Shown in pieces: positions 33,762 to 42,848 of a DNA stretch of 64,000 bases (position 1 is its first letter; every line of letters starts with the position of its first letter). The notes below the pieces were generated by a model. That model worked only from the letters and a program-made list of their open reading frames with translations, made no database searches and had not been told where the DNA came from. The position numbers and the translations under genes are program-made. Source of the DNA: JAGNKE01 sp965230245 (lineage in GTDB: Bacteria > Pseudomonadota > Alphaproteobacteria > Micavibrionales > Micavibrionaceae); assembly GCA_965230245.1 (NCBI GenBank), contig OZ246000.1, positions 372,001-436,000 on the forward strand, written 5' to 3'.

Positions 33762-33910
33762 AAAACGTCCCTGTTAGTATTATGTGTCAAAACATCACAC
33801 AGAAATTAAAATTAAGCTAGAATTGATTACAGGCTTTATGCCTTCTTTTTCCGGATACGATCAGTTAAAACAAAGCCCTAGAAACAACGAAAACCGTAAA
33901 AGCAAGTTCC

Positions 33911-35176
33911 ATGCCTTCCTACTCGCAGAAATCCATTCTGACAACACTTGCAAGCTTGCTTGTCGCAGGCAACGTGTTCTTCCTGCTCTCGACCTTCCGT
34001 GTTCGTGAATATACGGATACCGCAGTTGATTTCCAGATCCTGATTAAGCTGACGCTATGGTCTGCAGGGATCGGCTTGGGGCTTTTGCTCTATCGAAACT
34101 GGATATCAAAACTGCTCTTGATTGATAACATCATGATTATACCGATGTTTTTGCTGATCTTTGTCTCATGTTTCATGGCACCACACCCGATCTATGCTCT
34201 GGCATCTCTGTTCTCGATCATCGCATTGTTTATGACGTTATTCACGGCCTCGGCGCTTTTACGCGAGGAACAGATTCTATACTATGTCTTTCTCGTCATT
34301 TCCCTGATCAGCTTCATCTCGATCATCGCCTATTTCGTAAACCCCGAATTCGCAAGGCTCGGCGAATGGCAAGACGGAAAATTCGCCCCCGGGAATCGCT
34401 TGTCGGGGATTACCGGAAACCCGAACAGCATGGGTCTGATGGCCGCATTCAGCCTGATCCTTGGCTATTACTACCGCAAGAATTTCATCGATGTCAGCCT
34501 GCCCGTCTACATCTTATGCGTAAGCCTGTGTGCTCTAGCACTGATTATGAGTAACAGCCGCACCTCCCTTGCCGCCATGCTTGTCGCTCTGACATCCGGC
34601 TATTTCCTTCAATGGACGAAACATAAAATCGTAACAGCATGTTTTATGTTTTGCGGACTTGTCTTGTTCCTCATGCTAGTTGATTTGGAAACCATCATGT
34701 CCATGCTCTCCCGCTCGGGCGATGCCAGAGAAATCACAACGGCAACGGGACGAACGCATATATGGGAAACCTCGATTGACCTGATCGGTCAGAAACCGCT
34801 TTTGGGTTGGGGCTTTACAAGCACAAAGGAAATTTTGCCAGAACACGCCCATGAAATCGGCCACGCCCCGCAAAGCACGCACAACCTCTATCTCCAAATG
34901 CTCTTTACGATGGGTGTTCCCGGACTGCTTTTCTTTGTAATGATGTGCATAATCAAATTTTATTACGCCATGCGCTTTAGTGACTATTTCAAAGTCACCA
35001 TCCTGATATTCCTTCTTCTGCACGGACTAACCGAGTCAACCATCTTTGTAGGAATGGCAGGGTCAACCACCATCATGTTCGGACTGGCCTATTGTCTGGA
35101 ATACAGAAAACGTGACGCATCGGGCACTGACGAAACAGAAGACGATAACGTCCCCGATGCCGCACTAAGCGAATAG
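33911..35176 (+). CDS. O-antigen ligase/polymerase-family protein (Wzy-like)
   Basis: A 421-residue membrane protein with about eleven hydrophobic segments. It has the O-antigen ligase-family pattern: RLSGITGNPNSMGLMAAFSL, SNSRTSLAAML, then a large periplasmic loop with TGRTHIWETSIDLIGQKPLL and PQSTHNLYLQMLFTMG. In a cluster with a Wzx-like flippase and Wzc/Wza proteins it is the likely polymerase of the repeat unit. The ATG at 33911 lacks a strong ribosome site. The stop lies 2 bp from that of the convergent pyruvyl transferase. Confidence 0.88.
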   Translation: MPSYSQKSILTTLASLLVAGNVFFLLSTFRVREYTDTAVDFQILIKLTLWSAGIGLGLLLYRNWISKLLLIDNIMIIPMFLLIFVSCFMAPHPIYALASLFSIIALFMTLFTASALLREEQILYYVFLVISLISFISIIAYFVNPEFARLGEWQDGKFAPGNRLSGITGNPNSMGLMAAFSLILGYYYRKNFIDVSLPVYILCVSLCALALIMSNSRTSLAAMLVALTSGYFLQWTKHKIVTACFMFCGLVLFLMLVDLETIMSMLSRSGDAREITTATGRTHIWETSIDLIGQKPLLGWGFTSTKEILPEHAHEIGHAPQSTHNLYLQMLFTMGVPGLLFFVMMCIIKFYYAMRFSDYFKVTILIFLLLHGLTESTIFVGMAGSTTIMFGLAYCLEYRKRDASGTDETEDDNVPDAALSE

Positions 35177-35178
35177 CT

Positions 35179-36231
35179 TTAAGCCGCCTCCTTGGTGATT
35201 TCTTCAAGATAGGCTTTCACTTCCGCGAGCTTTTCACGAACCTGCTCTGCGCGTTCATCAAAAATATCCTGCTCGCTCAAACGCTTGTTCTCACCCTTCT
35301 TTAGCTCTTGAAACTCCGCAACTGCACGCTTCATGGAGCCACTCGGCAACCCGATATTGATGAACACTGCCATAACATTATCCAGAAACGGCCCGAGCTT
35401 ATGGTTCAGGAAATCATCTTTCCGATTACGGATGAAAGCCGGAACAAGAGCCTTGTAAATTTTCTTGCCCAAACTCTGCTTCGCCTGCGGTTGCTCGTCC
35501 TTATCGTTCTTCTTTATCTCTTTGCCGATCTCATCGATATTGATTTCCTTATCCCTGCTGCTGGTCATCGTGCGGAACTTATCAGACGGCCCTAAAGGTT
35601 TGAAATGATGAAACACAGGTTCCATGTTTAACGTACCGGCCCAGTCAGACCATTTGAATTTATTGATACGCGCAGACGTCGCCACCGGAACCCACGGCAC
35701 ACGATATGCATCCGCCGTAATCGCCGCATGCATGGCCTCTGCAATGACCAGATCCGCACCGCTAATAGCGGCCATCACTTCTTCGATCGGTGCAAGCGGA
35801 TCAACATATTCTATGCCCGCCCGTTTGCACGCTATGCGCCAAAGCGGACTGGATGCGGATTCCCAATGCGGCACATAAACGATATTGCCGTGCTTCTCTG
35901 ATGGTGGAAAACACTCGGGCGTCAAAATACCCGGATCGGTAATTCCCGTCCCCACAGGCAGATTCAAAAGCCGTTCCGTATTCTTCCCGCGCACAAAAAA
36001 GATTTTGAATTTATCGGTATCAATCGACTCGATATTACGGCTATACCCGCACCCCGAGCCGCAGACCAGAACAGTTTCCGCGCCTTCGGTATCCTCACCG
36101 AGAACAGTTCCGATGCCGAACATAAGGATTTTATCATCTTTGCCGATAAAATCGCCCAGATACGGCGTCCAGATGTACTTGTTCAGCATGTCCCCGAAAT
36201 TGGGTACAGCATCATACATAAACACTTTCAT
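35179..36231 (-). CDS. Polysaccharide pyruvyl transferase-family protein
   Basis: A 350-residue protein of the ExoV/CsaB type, which adds ketal pyruvate to sugars. Seen are NFGDMLNKYIW near the start, IFFVRGKNTERLL, GITDPGIL, NIVYVPHWES and the conserved ADLVIAEAMHAAITADA, in family order. The last 100 residues are charged and helical, longer than usual, with KKNDKDEQPQAKQ as a linker. GGGGAACG lies before the ATG. It stands alone between two plus-strand genes. Pyruvylation would make the polymer acidic. Confidence 0.88.
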   Translation of the reverse strand: MKVFMYDAVPNFGDMLNKYIWTPYLGDFIGKDDKILMFGIGTVLGEDTEGAETVLVCGSGCGYSRNIESIDTDKFKIFFVRGKNTERLLNLPVGTGITDPGILTPECFPPSEKHGNIVYVPHWESASSPLWRIACKRAGIEYVDPLAPIEEVMAAISGADLVIAEAMHAAITADAYRVPWVPVATSARINKFKWSDWAGTLNMEPVFHHFKPLGPSDKFRTMTSSRDKEINIDEIGKEIKKNDKDEQPQAKQSLGKKIYKALVPAFIRNRKDDFLNHKLGPFLDNVMAVFINIGLPSGSMKRAVAEFQELKKGENKRLSEQDIFDERAEQVREKLAEVKAYLEEITKEAA

Positions 36232-36403
36232 GAAATTCGTTCCCCTGACTCAGATACGTTCTCGCATGGTTTAGGTACTAGGCGTATAACTTGCATAAAG
36301 AAATTACAATCTAAATTACAAAAGGCAAAAAAATTCGCCTTGAGGTTTTGGCCAAATAAGATAATCATGTGCAAATCCTAAGGAATAAAACCGCGCTTCA
36401 CCT

Positions 36404-37678
36404 ATGCTTGCAAAACTCCCATTCAAAAAACACGCCATTAAGGGATTTTTCCTCGGTGAACAGGTTTTATTTTCCGGCGCGAACTTCCTGCTGATGATTA
36501 TGCTAGCGCGTTTTTACTCTGATGTCGAAGTCTCCGCGTACGGGATCGCCCTGTCCGCATCGCTGATGATGCAAGGAGTTTTGCGCAACTGCTACATGGT
36601 ACAGAATTCCGTATTGCTGCCCGACATCATCCGCAACCGCGGAACAAAATTAATGGGCCAGCACTTGATTTTCTGGGGCATTATCATCGCATTGGAATTG
36701 CTAGCGCTGCTCGCATCAATCACCTTTGACTGGGGATATCGCGTAGAAGCCATCCTAAGTGCAACAATCGTCACCAGCCTCATTTACGGTCATTTAAGCT
36801 TCGATCGCATCGTCATGATCAAGTACGAAAAGTACTTAACGCCAATGTTCGCGGCTCTCGTCTTCGCTTCAATCATCGGAACATTATTCCTTATCAACTG
36901 GCTTGTGACACCCGTTTCATTTTTCGTTGTGATGCTCTGCCTGGCACTTTTTGCCGCGGGTAAAATTACCTACTCTGTGCTTTCGGTCGGCACGCCCGAT
37001 TTTTTCTGGGGCTGGCGGCTGGCACGAAAGAACACCCGCCGCTTTCTAGCGGCTTCAACCTCGGGCTCTTTAGGTTACACCGGCTATAACCACATCCCTT
37101 TGTTTATTCTCGGAACTCTGCCGTCGGCAACCCCTGCCGCCGTCTTTACCGCTATGCGCGGCCTGACACAACCACTGCAACTTGTCGTCCGCTCTATGGA
37201 TATCGTGGACAAAAATTTCTTCCAGACAAAGGGAACAATGACCGAGTGGGACATCCGCGCAAAAATGCTCCGCCAACTGGGATTATATGCCGCGATGTCA
37301 TCCGTCTTCGTACTTGGCGCGGTCATTCTCGGTGAATGGATTATCTACATCGCCTACGGTGAAAAATACGCGCACGCTTCGGATGTTCTCATCGGCTTCG
37401 CGGTCTGGGTCGTGCTGCTAACGGTATCGTTCCCGATTGAAACAGTCATCGTCAAAAAAGACCGCCTGAACAAATACAATTATTTCCGCCTGTTCGCCGG
37501 CGCAACGGGCACTATAGCCGCGCTCATTCTCTGTGAACCTTACGGCGCGCTCGGCTGTATTATTGCCTGTATCCTCGGCTCGACGGTCTCACTTGCCATG
37601 TCGGTCTGGATACTGCGCGATATCTTCTTTATGAAACCGGATAACAACAAAAATCAGGAAAAGGCCTCAGCAGAATGA
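36404..37678 (+). CDS. Wzx-like polysaccharide flippase (MATE/PST-type membrane protein)
   Basis: A 424-residue membrane protein with about twelve hydrophobic segments. The layout fits the polysaccharide-transport flippases: the opening FLGEQVLFSGANFLLMIMLARFYS resembles the first Wzx helix, and two six-helix halves follow with a charged loop near residue 205 (RLARKNTRRFLAASTSG). Specific motifs are weak in this family, so the call rests on topology and on the cluster. Its stop overlaps the start of the GT2 gene (ATGA). A weak sigma-54-like element (GG-N10-GC at 36281-36294) lies upstream. Confidence 0.8.
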   Translation: MLAKLPFKKHAIKGFFLGEQVLFSGANFLLMIMLARFYSDVEVSAYGIALSASLMMQGVLRNCYMVQNSVLLPDIIRNRGTKLMGQHLIFWGIIIALELLALLASITFDWGYRVEAILSATIVTSLIYGHLSFDRIVMIKYEKYLTPMFAALVFASIIGTLFLINWLVTPVSFFVVMLCLALFAAGKITYSVLSVGTPDFFWGWRLARKNTRRFLAASTSGSLGYTGYNHIPLFILGTLPSATPAAVFTAMRGLTQPLQLVVRSMDIVDKNFFQTKGTMTEWDIRAKMLRQLGLYAAMSSVFVLGAVILGEWIIYIAYGEKYAHASDVLIGFAVWVVLLTVSFPIETVIVKKDRLNKYNYFRLFAGATGTIAALILCEPYGALGCIIACILGSTVSLAMSVWILRDIFFMKPDNNKNQEKASAE

Positions 37679-38628
37679 CAACGTCCGCCCCCCTTGTTTC
37701 CGTCATCATCGCCGCCTACGAAGCTGCCGATACACTGGAGCGTTGCGTGGCCTCCGTCCTCGCGCAAACACACGAAAATCTGGAAATCATCATCATTGAC
37801 GATAAATCCACCGACCGCACGGTTCAGGTCGCAGAATCCCTCCTAAACCAAGACACCCGTATAAAACTCGTCAAAAAGGAAAAAAATTCCGGCCCCGGCG
37901 CAACGCGGAATAAGGGACTGGACATCGCACAGGGTGAATGGATCATGATCGTGGATTCCGATGACACAATCACCCCCGAGCGCACTGAAAAAATGCTGAC
38001 GGCCGCACGAAATTATAATGCGGATATCGTCTTCGATAACCTGCTCTATATTCCCATCGGCAAGGATGAAACAACGGGCTACGCCTACCTTCCCGATCAA
38101 TGCGGCGCGTTCGGCGACCTGCCCTTCGAGACGTACATCATCAGCAACAGCTCCGTCTACCCGCTAAAAAACCTCGGCTTTCTGAAACCGTTTTTCACCC
38201 GCAAACTCTTAAGCGAAAATAACATCCGCTATGACGAAACCCTGAAAGTCGGAGAGGACAGCCTCCTGATTTTCGATATCTTCGCCGCCGGCGCGACCGC
38301 CTACCTGATAGAGGATAAAGGCTACCACTATTACAAAAGCAAAAACTCTATCTCCGCCGTCTTTGACGCAGACCGCATAAAATCACTGCGCGACGCGTTT
38401 CAGGGTTGCTACGAACGGAACGAAGATAATCTGACCTACGACCAGCGCGAAGCTTTCAAGGATCTGGTCAAAGATTTGGACATGCGCCTGAACGCAAAAC
38501 TCAAATTCGGAGATATGAAATTCGGTGAAATCCTCTCCGCGTTTAAGGCCTTCCTGAAACAAAAACAGGAACGCACCTACCTCTACCGCGAATTCCGCCA
38601 CCGCATGAAAAAATTGATTTTGGGGTAA
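37675..38628 (+). CDS. Family 2 glycosyltransferase
   Basis: A 317-residue cytosolic GT-A enzyme. The nucleotide-sugar site is VSVIIAAYEAADTLERCV, IIIIDDKSTDRT and NSGPGATRNKGLD, and the metal-binding motif is MIVDSDDTITPER. The C-terminal third is variable, as expected for acceptor specificity. It starts inside the stop of the flippase gene (ATGA), so the two are translationally coupled. It is the last gene of the exopolysaccharide cluster on this strand and converges on the CinA-like gene. Confidence 0.94.
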   Translation: MTTSAPLVSVIIAAYEAADTLERCVASVLAQTHENLEIIIIDDKSTDRTVQVAESLLNQDTRIKLVKKEKNSGPGATRNKGLDIAQGEWIMIVDSDDTITPERTEKMLTAARNYNADIVFDNLLYIPIGKDETTGYAYLPDQCGAFGDLPFETYIISNSSVYPLKNLGFLKPFFTRKLLSENNIRYDETLKVGEDSLLIFDIFAAGATAYLIEDKGYHYYKSKNSISAVFDADRIKSLRDAFQGCYERNEDNLTYDQREAFKDLVKDLDMRLNAKLKFGDMKFGEILSAFKAFLKQKQERTYLYREFRHRMKKLILG

Positions 38629-38639
38629 TCACGAACGAA

Positions 38640-39416
38640 CTACTGCCCCAGCGTCATCACGTATTCCGCGCCCATATCATCCATCATACCCGTCACCTTG
38701 GCCGCGGCCGCCCCCAGCGCCTCTTCGTCAACACTGCGAAGGACGACACTCACGCCGAAATTGCCCTCACGGAAATTCGGATAACTGCCGATATCAACAC
38801 TTGGAAATTCATCCTGAATAACACCCAATGCCTCTGCAAGCTTGCTTTCGGGCAACTTACAGGTAATCGTGCGCGACTGCATGATCTGCCCGCCCTCAAG
38901 CGTCGGCAAAACATGATCCAGCATCGCCTGCATGATGCGCGGAACGCCCGCCATGACATAAACATTCTCCAGCTGAAAACCCGGAGCAGCCGACACAGGA
39001 TTCGGGATAAGCGCCCCCCCGACAGGAATCCGCGCCATTTTCAAACGCGCCTGCGTCAGGTTTTCTTCCCCGTAATGCTCCAGCAAAATCACGCGCGCTT
39101 CGTCATTCATGACCAATTCCGCGCCAAGTGCCTTGGCCACACTATCGGCGGTGATATCATCATGTGTCGGCCCGATACCGCCCGACGTAAAGACGTAATC
39201 ATATTCCTCTTTCAACGTCACAACGGCCTCGATAATTTTGGCTTCAATATCGGGAACAATCCGCACTTCGGCCAGTGCAATCCCCTGCTCGCTCAGACGC
39301 GATGCCAACCAGTTGATGTTTTTATCCTGCGTCCGGCCTGAAAGGATTTCATTCCCGATCACGACCATTCCGGCGCGAAAAACCTTATTTTCTGAACTCT
39401 TCGTATTGTCACTCAT
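38640..39416 (-). CDS. CinA-like molybdopterin-binding domain protein
   Basis: A 258-residue protein of the MoCF/CinA N-terminal type. Typical are AGMVVIGNEILSGRTQDKN, VFTSGGIGPTHDDITADSVAKALG and NVYVMAGVPRIMQAML. It lacks the C-terminal nicotinamide-nucleotide amidase domain of full-length CinA. In CinA this domain acts on ADP-ribose or nucleotide pyrophosphates; here the exact role is unknown. It converges on the GT2 gene with 11 bp between them and is divergent from map. Confidence 0.9.
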   Translation of the reverse strand: MSDNTKSSENKVFRAGMVVIGNEILSGRTQDKNINWLASRLSEQGIALAEVRIVPDIEAKIIEAVVTLKEEYDYVFTSGGIGPTHDDITADSVAKALGAELVMNDEARVILLEHYGEENLTQARLKMARIPVGGALIPNPVSAAPGFQLENVYVMAGVPRIMQAMLDHVLPTLEGGQIMQSRTITCKLPESKLAEALGVIQDEFPSVDIGSYPNFREGNFGVSVVLRSVDEEALGAAAAKVTGMMDDMGAEYVMTLGQ

Positions 39417-39509
39417 TCACTTGTTTCTTTACACTGTTTGGACAAAGCTTTATCAACCTTGATGATGGTAGAGAAACTAGCAAACAATACAACACCGAAA
39501 AAGAAGCGA

Positions 39510-40346
39510 ATGAAATTAAAAACCGAACAAGAAGTCACCCCCGAGGGCATTAAACTTCACACGGAAGAAGACTTCGAGGGCATGCGCAAGGCGGGTAATC
39601 TTGCGGCCAGAACACTGGACATGATCACCGAACACATCACGCCGGGCGTCACAACCGAAGAACTGGACAAGCTGTGCCATGATTTTATCGTGGAGAACAA
39701 CGCTGTCCCCGCCCCGTTGAACTATCAAGGCGCAGGCCCCTACCCCTATCCGAAAGCCACCTGCACGTCTGTGAACCACGTAGTCTGTCACGGCATTCCG
39801 AATGAAAAGAAACTTCGCGAAGGCGACATTCTGAACATCGACATCACCGTCATTCTGGACGGATGGCACGGGGATACCTCACGTATGTTTATGGTCGGGA
39901 ACAAAATCCCCGTCAAAGCCCGCCGCCTCGTCGAAGTCACTTACGATTGCATGATGGCAGGAATCGAAGCCGTTAAGCCCGGCAACACGTTAGGTGATAT
40001 CGGCGCAGCCATTCAGGATATTGCTGAAAACGCACGTTTTTCTGTGGTACGGGATTTCTGCGGCCACGGTCTGGGACGCACCTTCCACGCCCCACCCTCC
40101 GTGATGCATTATGGGCACGCCGGAACAGGCACGATCCTTCAACCGGGCATGTTTTTCACAATCGAACCGATGATCAATGCTGGAAAATGGCAAACAACTT
40201 TGCTGAATGATGGCTGGACGGCTGTCACAAAGGACTTTTCCCTCTCCGCACAATTCGAACATTCTCTGGCTGTCACGGAAACAGGCTACGAAATATTTAC
40301 GGCCTCGCCGAAGGGCTACACAAAGCCGCCCTACAACGAGGCCTGA
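39510..40346 (+). CDS. map: Methionine aminopeptidase, type I
   Basis: Removes the N-terminal methionine from new proteins. The metal ligands are present in family order: two Asp in NIDITVILDGWHGDTSRMF, His in GHGLGRTFH, Glu in FTIEPMI and Glu in QFEHSLAV. I chose the ATG at 39510 (278 residues) because AAGAAG lies upstream and the usual map N-terminus (EDFEGMRKAGNLAAR) begins soon after. In-frame starts at 39438 (TTG) and 39462 (ATG) would add up to 24 residues. No protein is encoded between it and the small gene at 40388. Confidence 0.95.
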   Translation: MKLKTEQEVTPEGIKLHTEEDFEGMRKAGNLAARTLDMITEHITPGVTTEELDKLCHDFIVENNAVPAPLNYQGAGPYPYPKATCTSVNHVVCHGIPNEKKLREGDILNIDITVILDGWHGDTSRMFMVGNKIPVKARRLVEVTYDCMMAGIEAVKPGNTLGDIGAAIQDIAENARFSVVRDFCGHGLGRTFHAPPSVMHYGHAGTGTILQPGMFFTIEPMINAGKWQTTLLNDGWTAVTKDFSLSAQFEHSLAVTETGYEIFTASPKGYTKPPYNEA

Positions 40347-40387
40347 AATATCACGGGTTTGTAATAAAGTGGGTGTACGGTCAGTGA

Positions 40388-40561
40388 TTAACTGTGTGCT
40401 TCTGCGTCAACGCCTAATTCGGGTGACTCCTTAGACACACGGATTTTTGCGCGCAATGCTTTCAGCGTTTTGGCCGTATCCTGCGCCATATACTGCTCAA
40501 TCATAAGTGATGCTGCGCTTTGGAAAGCTTTGAATGATCCGTGTTTTGAATAGTTAGACAT
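40388..40561 (-). CDS. Small hypothetical protein, 57 residues
   Basis: Found by reading the minus strand. GAGGGG lies seven bases before the ATG, a strong ribosome site. The 57-residue product (it begins MSNYSKHGSFKAFQSAASLM) is soluble, mostly helical by composition, basic in its middle (KTLKALRAKIRVSK) and acidic at the end. No domain is recognised. It lies between map and radC in a 375-bp stretch without other genes and has its own AT-rich upstream region (40562-40721). Alternating hydrophobic positions (SLMIEQYMAQ) support real coding. Confidence 0.6.
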   Translation of the reverse strand: MSNYSKHGSFKAFQSAASLMIEQYMAQDTAKTLKALRAKIRVSKESPELGVDAEAHS

Positions 40562-40721
40562 GTATATTCCCCTCGTAAAAAAGACCTAATAAATTAATTA
40601 TGGTAAATAAGTATGAAAAAATGATTAGGATTTTAGTTAAATTCATCAAAGAAATTTGCTTTACATGGCAAAGATATTTTAAGAGTCTGAAAGTCGAACA
40701 AAAATAAACACAAAAACCTGT

Positions 40722-41417
40722 ATGAGCGCTGCTGAAAAACAACCGAAACCCCATTATTCAGGCCATCGCCAACGCCTGAGGGAGAGGTTTATAAACGGCG
40801 GCCCTGAAGCGCTTCAGGATTATGAATTACTTGAATTAATCCTGTTTATGGCCATACCCCGCCGTGATGTAAAACCGCTGGCAAAGGAATTACTCGACAG
40901 ATTCGGCTCTCTGCCTGAACTCCTGAACGCCCCCTTTCATGACCTGATTAAAGTCAAAGGCATTAGCGAAAACACAGCAACGGCACTTATTGCGGTCAAG
41001 GCCACGGCGCAGCGTATGATGAAACAGGAACTGATCAACAAGCCCGTCCTGAATTCATGGACCCGCCTGATGGACTACTGTCACGCAACCATGGCACATG
41101 AGAAAAAAGAACATTTCCGCATTTTGTTCCTGAATAAGAAAAACGAGTTGATCGGAGACGAAATCCAACAATCCGGCACGGTCGACCATACCCCCGCCTA
41201 TCCGCGCGAAATTATGAAACGTGCGCTCGAATTCGGCGCAACAGCGCTCATTCTCGTACACAACCACCCCAGCGGAGATCACAAACCTTCCGGAGCGGAT
41301 ATCGAGATGACAAAATTAATTGTGAATGCGGCCAAAACATTTGATATCACCATCCACGATCATGTTGTAATATCCCGAAACGGCTATACGAGTTTTCGCA
41401 ACGAAGGACTTCTATGA
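40722..41417 (+). CDS. radC: RadC-family JAMM/MPN-domain protein
   Basis: A 231-residue protein. N-terminal helix-hairpin-helix-like region (about 15-85, with LLELILFMAIPRRDVKPLAK and LIKVKGISENTATAL). The C-terminal MPN domain has the JAMM metal site HNHPSGDHKPSGAD and the acidic residue upstream in LNKKNELIGDEIQQ. The family's function is not settled despite the name. The stop overlaps the next ATG (ATGA), coupling it to the L,D-transpeptidase gene. Confidence 0.94.
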   Translation: MSAAEKQPKPHYSGHRQRLRERFINGGPEALQDYELLELILFMAIPRRDVKPLAKELLDRFGSLPELLNAPFHDLIKVKGISENTATALIAVKATAQRMMKQELINKPVLNSWTRLMDYCHATMAHEKKEHFRILFLNKKNELIGDEIQQSGTVDHTPAYPREIMKRALEFGATALILVHNHPSGDHKPSGADIEMTKLIVNAAKTFDITIHDHVVISRNGYTSFRNEGLL

Positions 41418-42211
41418 CAACAACGGCTGCACAGTGGACATGGTTATGTTGCGGTCTTTTGGTAATGATCATCCTGACGGGCTGCCAGATGAACAGCAAG
41501 GAACGCTCCTTCACGCCGCTTGAATACGAACACTACGCCACCAAGCCTGAACTCGAAGAACGCTTGGCCTCCCAAGGCCTTTATATAGGCGATCCCGTGT
41601 ACATCCGCGCCTTCAAATATGAAATGCAGCTCGAAGTCTGGGTACAAAACCGCGAAACAGGCGTATACGATCTGTTCCGCACCTATCCGATCTGCCGCGC
41701 ATCCGGTACGCTTGGCCCGAAATTACAGGAAGGCGACTATCAATCACCGGAAGGCTTTTACAGTGTCGGCATGAGCCAGCTGAACCCGAACAGCAAATAC
41801 TACCTCTCCTTCAATATCGGCTTCCCAAATGAATTCGATCAGGCACACGACCGAACAGGCACAGCCCTAATGATCCACGGCAGTTGCGTCTCCGAAGGGT
41901 GCTTTGCCATGACCGATCGCCATATCGGTGAGATTTATCTTCTGGTCGAGGAAAGCCTGAAACACAACGACGAACCTGTCCCCGTTCACCTCTTCCCGTT
42001 CCGCATGACGGAAAACAAAATGGCACTTAGGGAGTATTCCGAATGGTACACGTTCTGGGTGAACCTGAAAGAAGGATATGACCTGTTTGAACAATCCCGC
42101 ATCCCCCCGAAAATAGAAGTCAGGAATTACCGCTACGCCTTCGGAAGCGATATTATGCCACCCCTTGGCCACAGCTACACAAATTATGCTCACACACTCG
42201 AAGACCAATAA
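41414..42211 (+). CDS. YafK-type L,D-transpeptidase lipoprotein
   Basis: A 265-residue envelope protein. An N-terminal signal ends in lipobox LTGC (about residue 24). The YkuD-fold catalytic domain has MIHGSCVSEGCFAM with the nucleophilic cysteine in S-x-G-C-F, as in the ErfK/YafK branch. An EGDYQSPEGFYSV segment is also typical. Such enzymes link or trim peptidoglycan cross-bridges or cleave the lipoprotein link; which is true here is unknown. It is translationally coupled to radC upstream and overlaps the DUF1287 gene downstream by 26 bp. Confidence 0.88.
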   Translation: MTTTAAQWTWLCCGLLVMIILTGCQMNSKERSFTPLEYEHYATKPELEERLASQGLYIGDPVYIRAFKYEMQLEVWVQNRETGVYDLFRTYPICRASGTLGPKLQEGDYQSPEGFYSVGMSQLNPNSKYYLSFNIGFPNEFDQAHDRTGTALMIHGSCVSEGCFAMTDRHIGEIYLLVEESLKHNDEPVPVHLFPFRMTENKMALREYSEWYTFWVNLKEGYDLFEQSRIPPKIEVRNYRYAFGSDIMPPLGHSYTNYAHTLEDQ

Positions 42212-42818
42212 CCCCCGATTAACAGTACAAACTTTAATAGGCAGTATTTTCTTGCTGCTTGCACTCTGCTCACCCGCCACGGCAGAAAACTCCTTCTCTG
42301 AAAAACTCTCCGCTGCCGCGATAGAACGCACAAACCACGATATCACCTATGACGGACGGTATTTCTCCATCCCCTACCCGAACGGAGACATCCCCGAACA
42401 TCTTGGCGTCTGCACCGACGTCATCATTCGCAGCTATCGCGCTCTCGGTATAGACCTGCAGCAACGCGTCCATGAGGACATGAAGGCCGACTTCGCCGCC
42501 TACCCCAAACACTGGGGCTTAAGCAAACCCGATGCGAATATCGATCACCGCCGCGTCCCGAATTTACAGACCTTCTTCACCCGTCATGGACAATCCCTAC
42601 CCGTAACGGACAACCCTGATGATTACAAAACCGGCGACATTGTCACGTGGGCATTGCGCGCAAACGGCAGCCTGCCCCACATCGGTATCGTCACCCATTT
42701 GAAATCAGGGGATGACAAACGCCCCCTGATCGTCCATAACATCGGCGCGGGAACAACACTTGAAGATATGTTGTTCTCCTATAAAATTACCGGACACTAC
42801 AGATACGCACCCGAATGA
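42186..42818 (+). CDS. DUF1287 exported protein (NlpC/P60-like)
   Basis: A 210-residue exported protein. The ATG at 42186 gives a signal peptide (about 1-30, LIGSIFLLLALCSPATA). An in-frame TTG at 42165 is less likely. DUF1287 features: ITYDGRYFSIPYPNGDIPEH, GVCTDVIIRSYRALGID (possible catalytic Cys), DIVTWALR and LPHIGIV (possible His), HNIGAG. The fold resembles NlpC/P60 amidases, so a peptidoglycan role is plausible but unproven. The start lies within the end of the transpeptidase gene, suggesting joint expression. Confidence 0.82.
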   Translation: MLTHSKTNNPRLTVQTLIGSIFLLLALCSPATAENSFSEKLSAAAIERTNHDITYDGRYFSIPYPNGDIPEHLGVCTDVIIRSYRALGIDLQQRVHEDMKADFAAYPKHWGLSKPDANIDHRRVPNLQTFFTRHGQSLPVTDNPDDYKTGDIVTWALRANGSLPHIGIVTHLKSGDDKRPLIVHNIGAGTTLEDMLFSYKITGHYRYAPE

Positions 42819-42848
42819 CGGACGCTTGCGAAGGAGAGTAAAAGAAAA

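Noticed and set aside
36281..36294. Sigma-54 promoter before the flippase gene
   Set aside because: GG-N10-GC spacing and TTGCA fit, but the -24 half differs from consensus at three positions, so it is not listed as a feature.
39438..39509. N-terminal extension of methionine aminopeptidase from a TTG at 39438
   Set aside because: The extension matches nothing in the family and has no ribosome site; the ATG at 39510 fits better.
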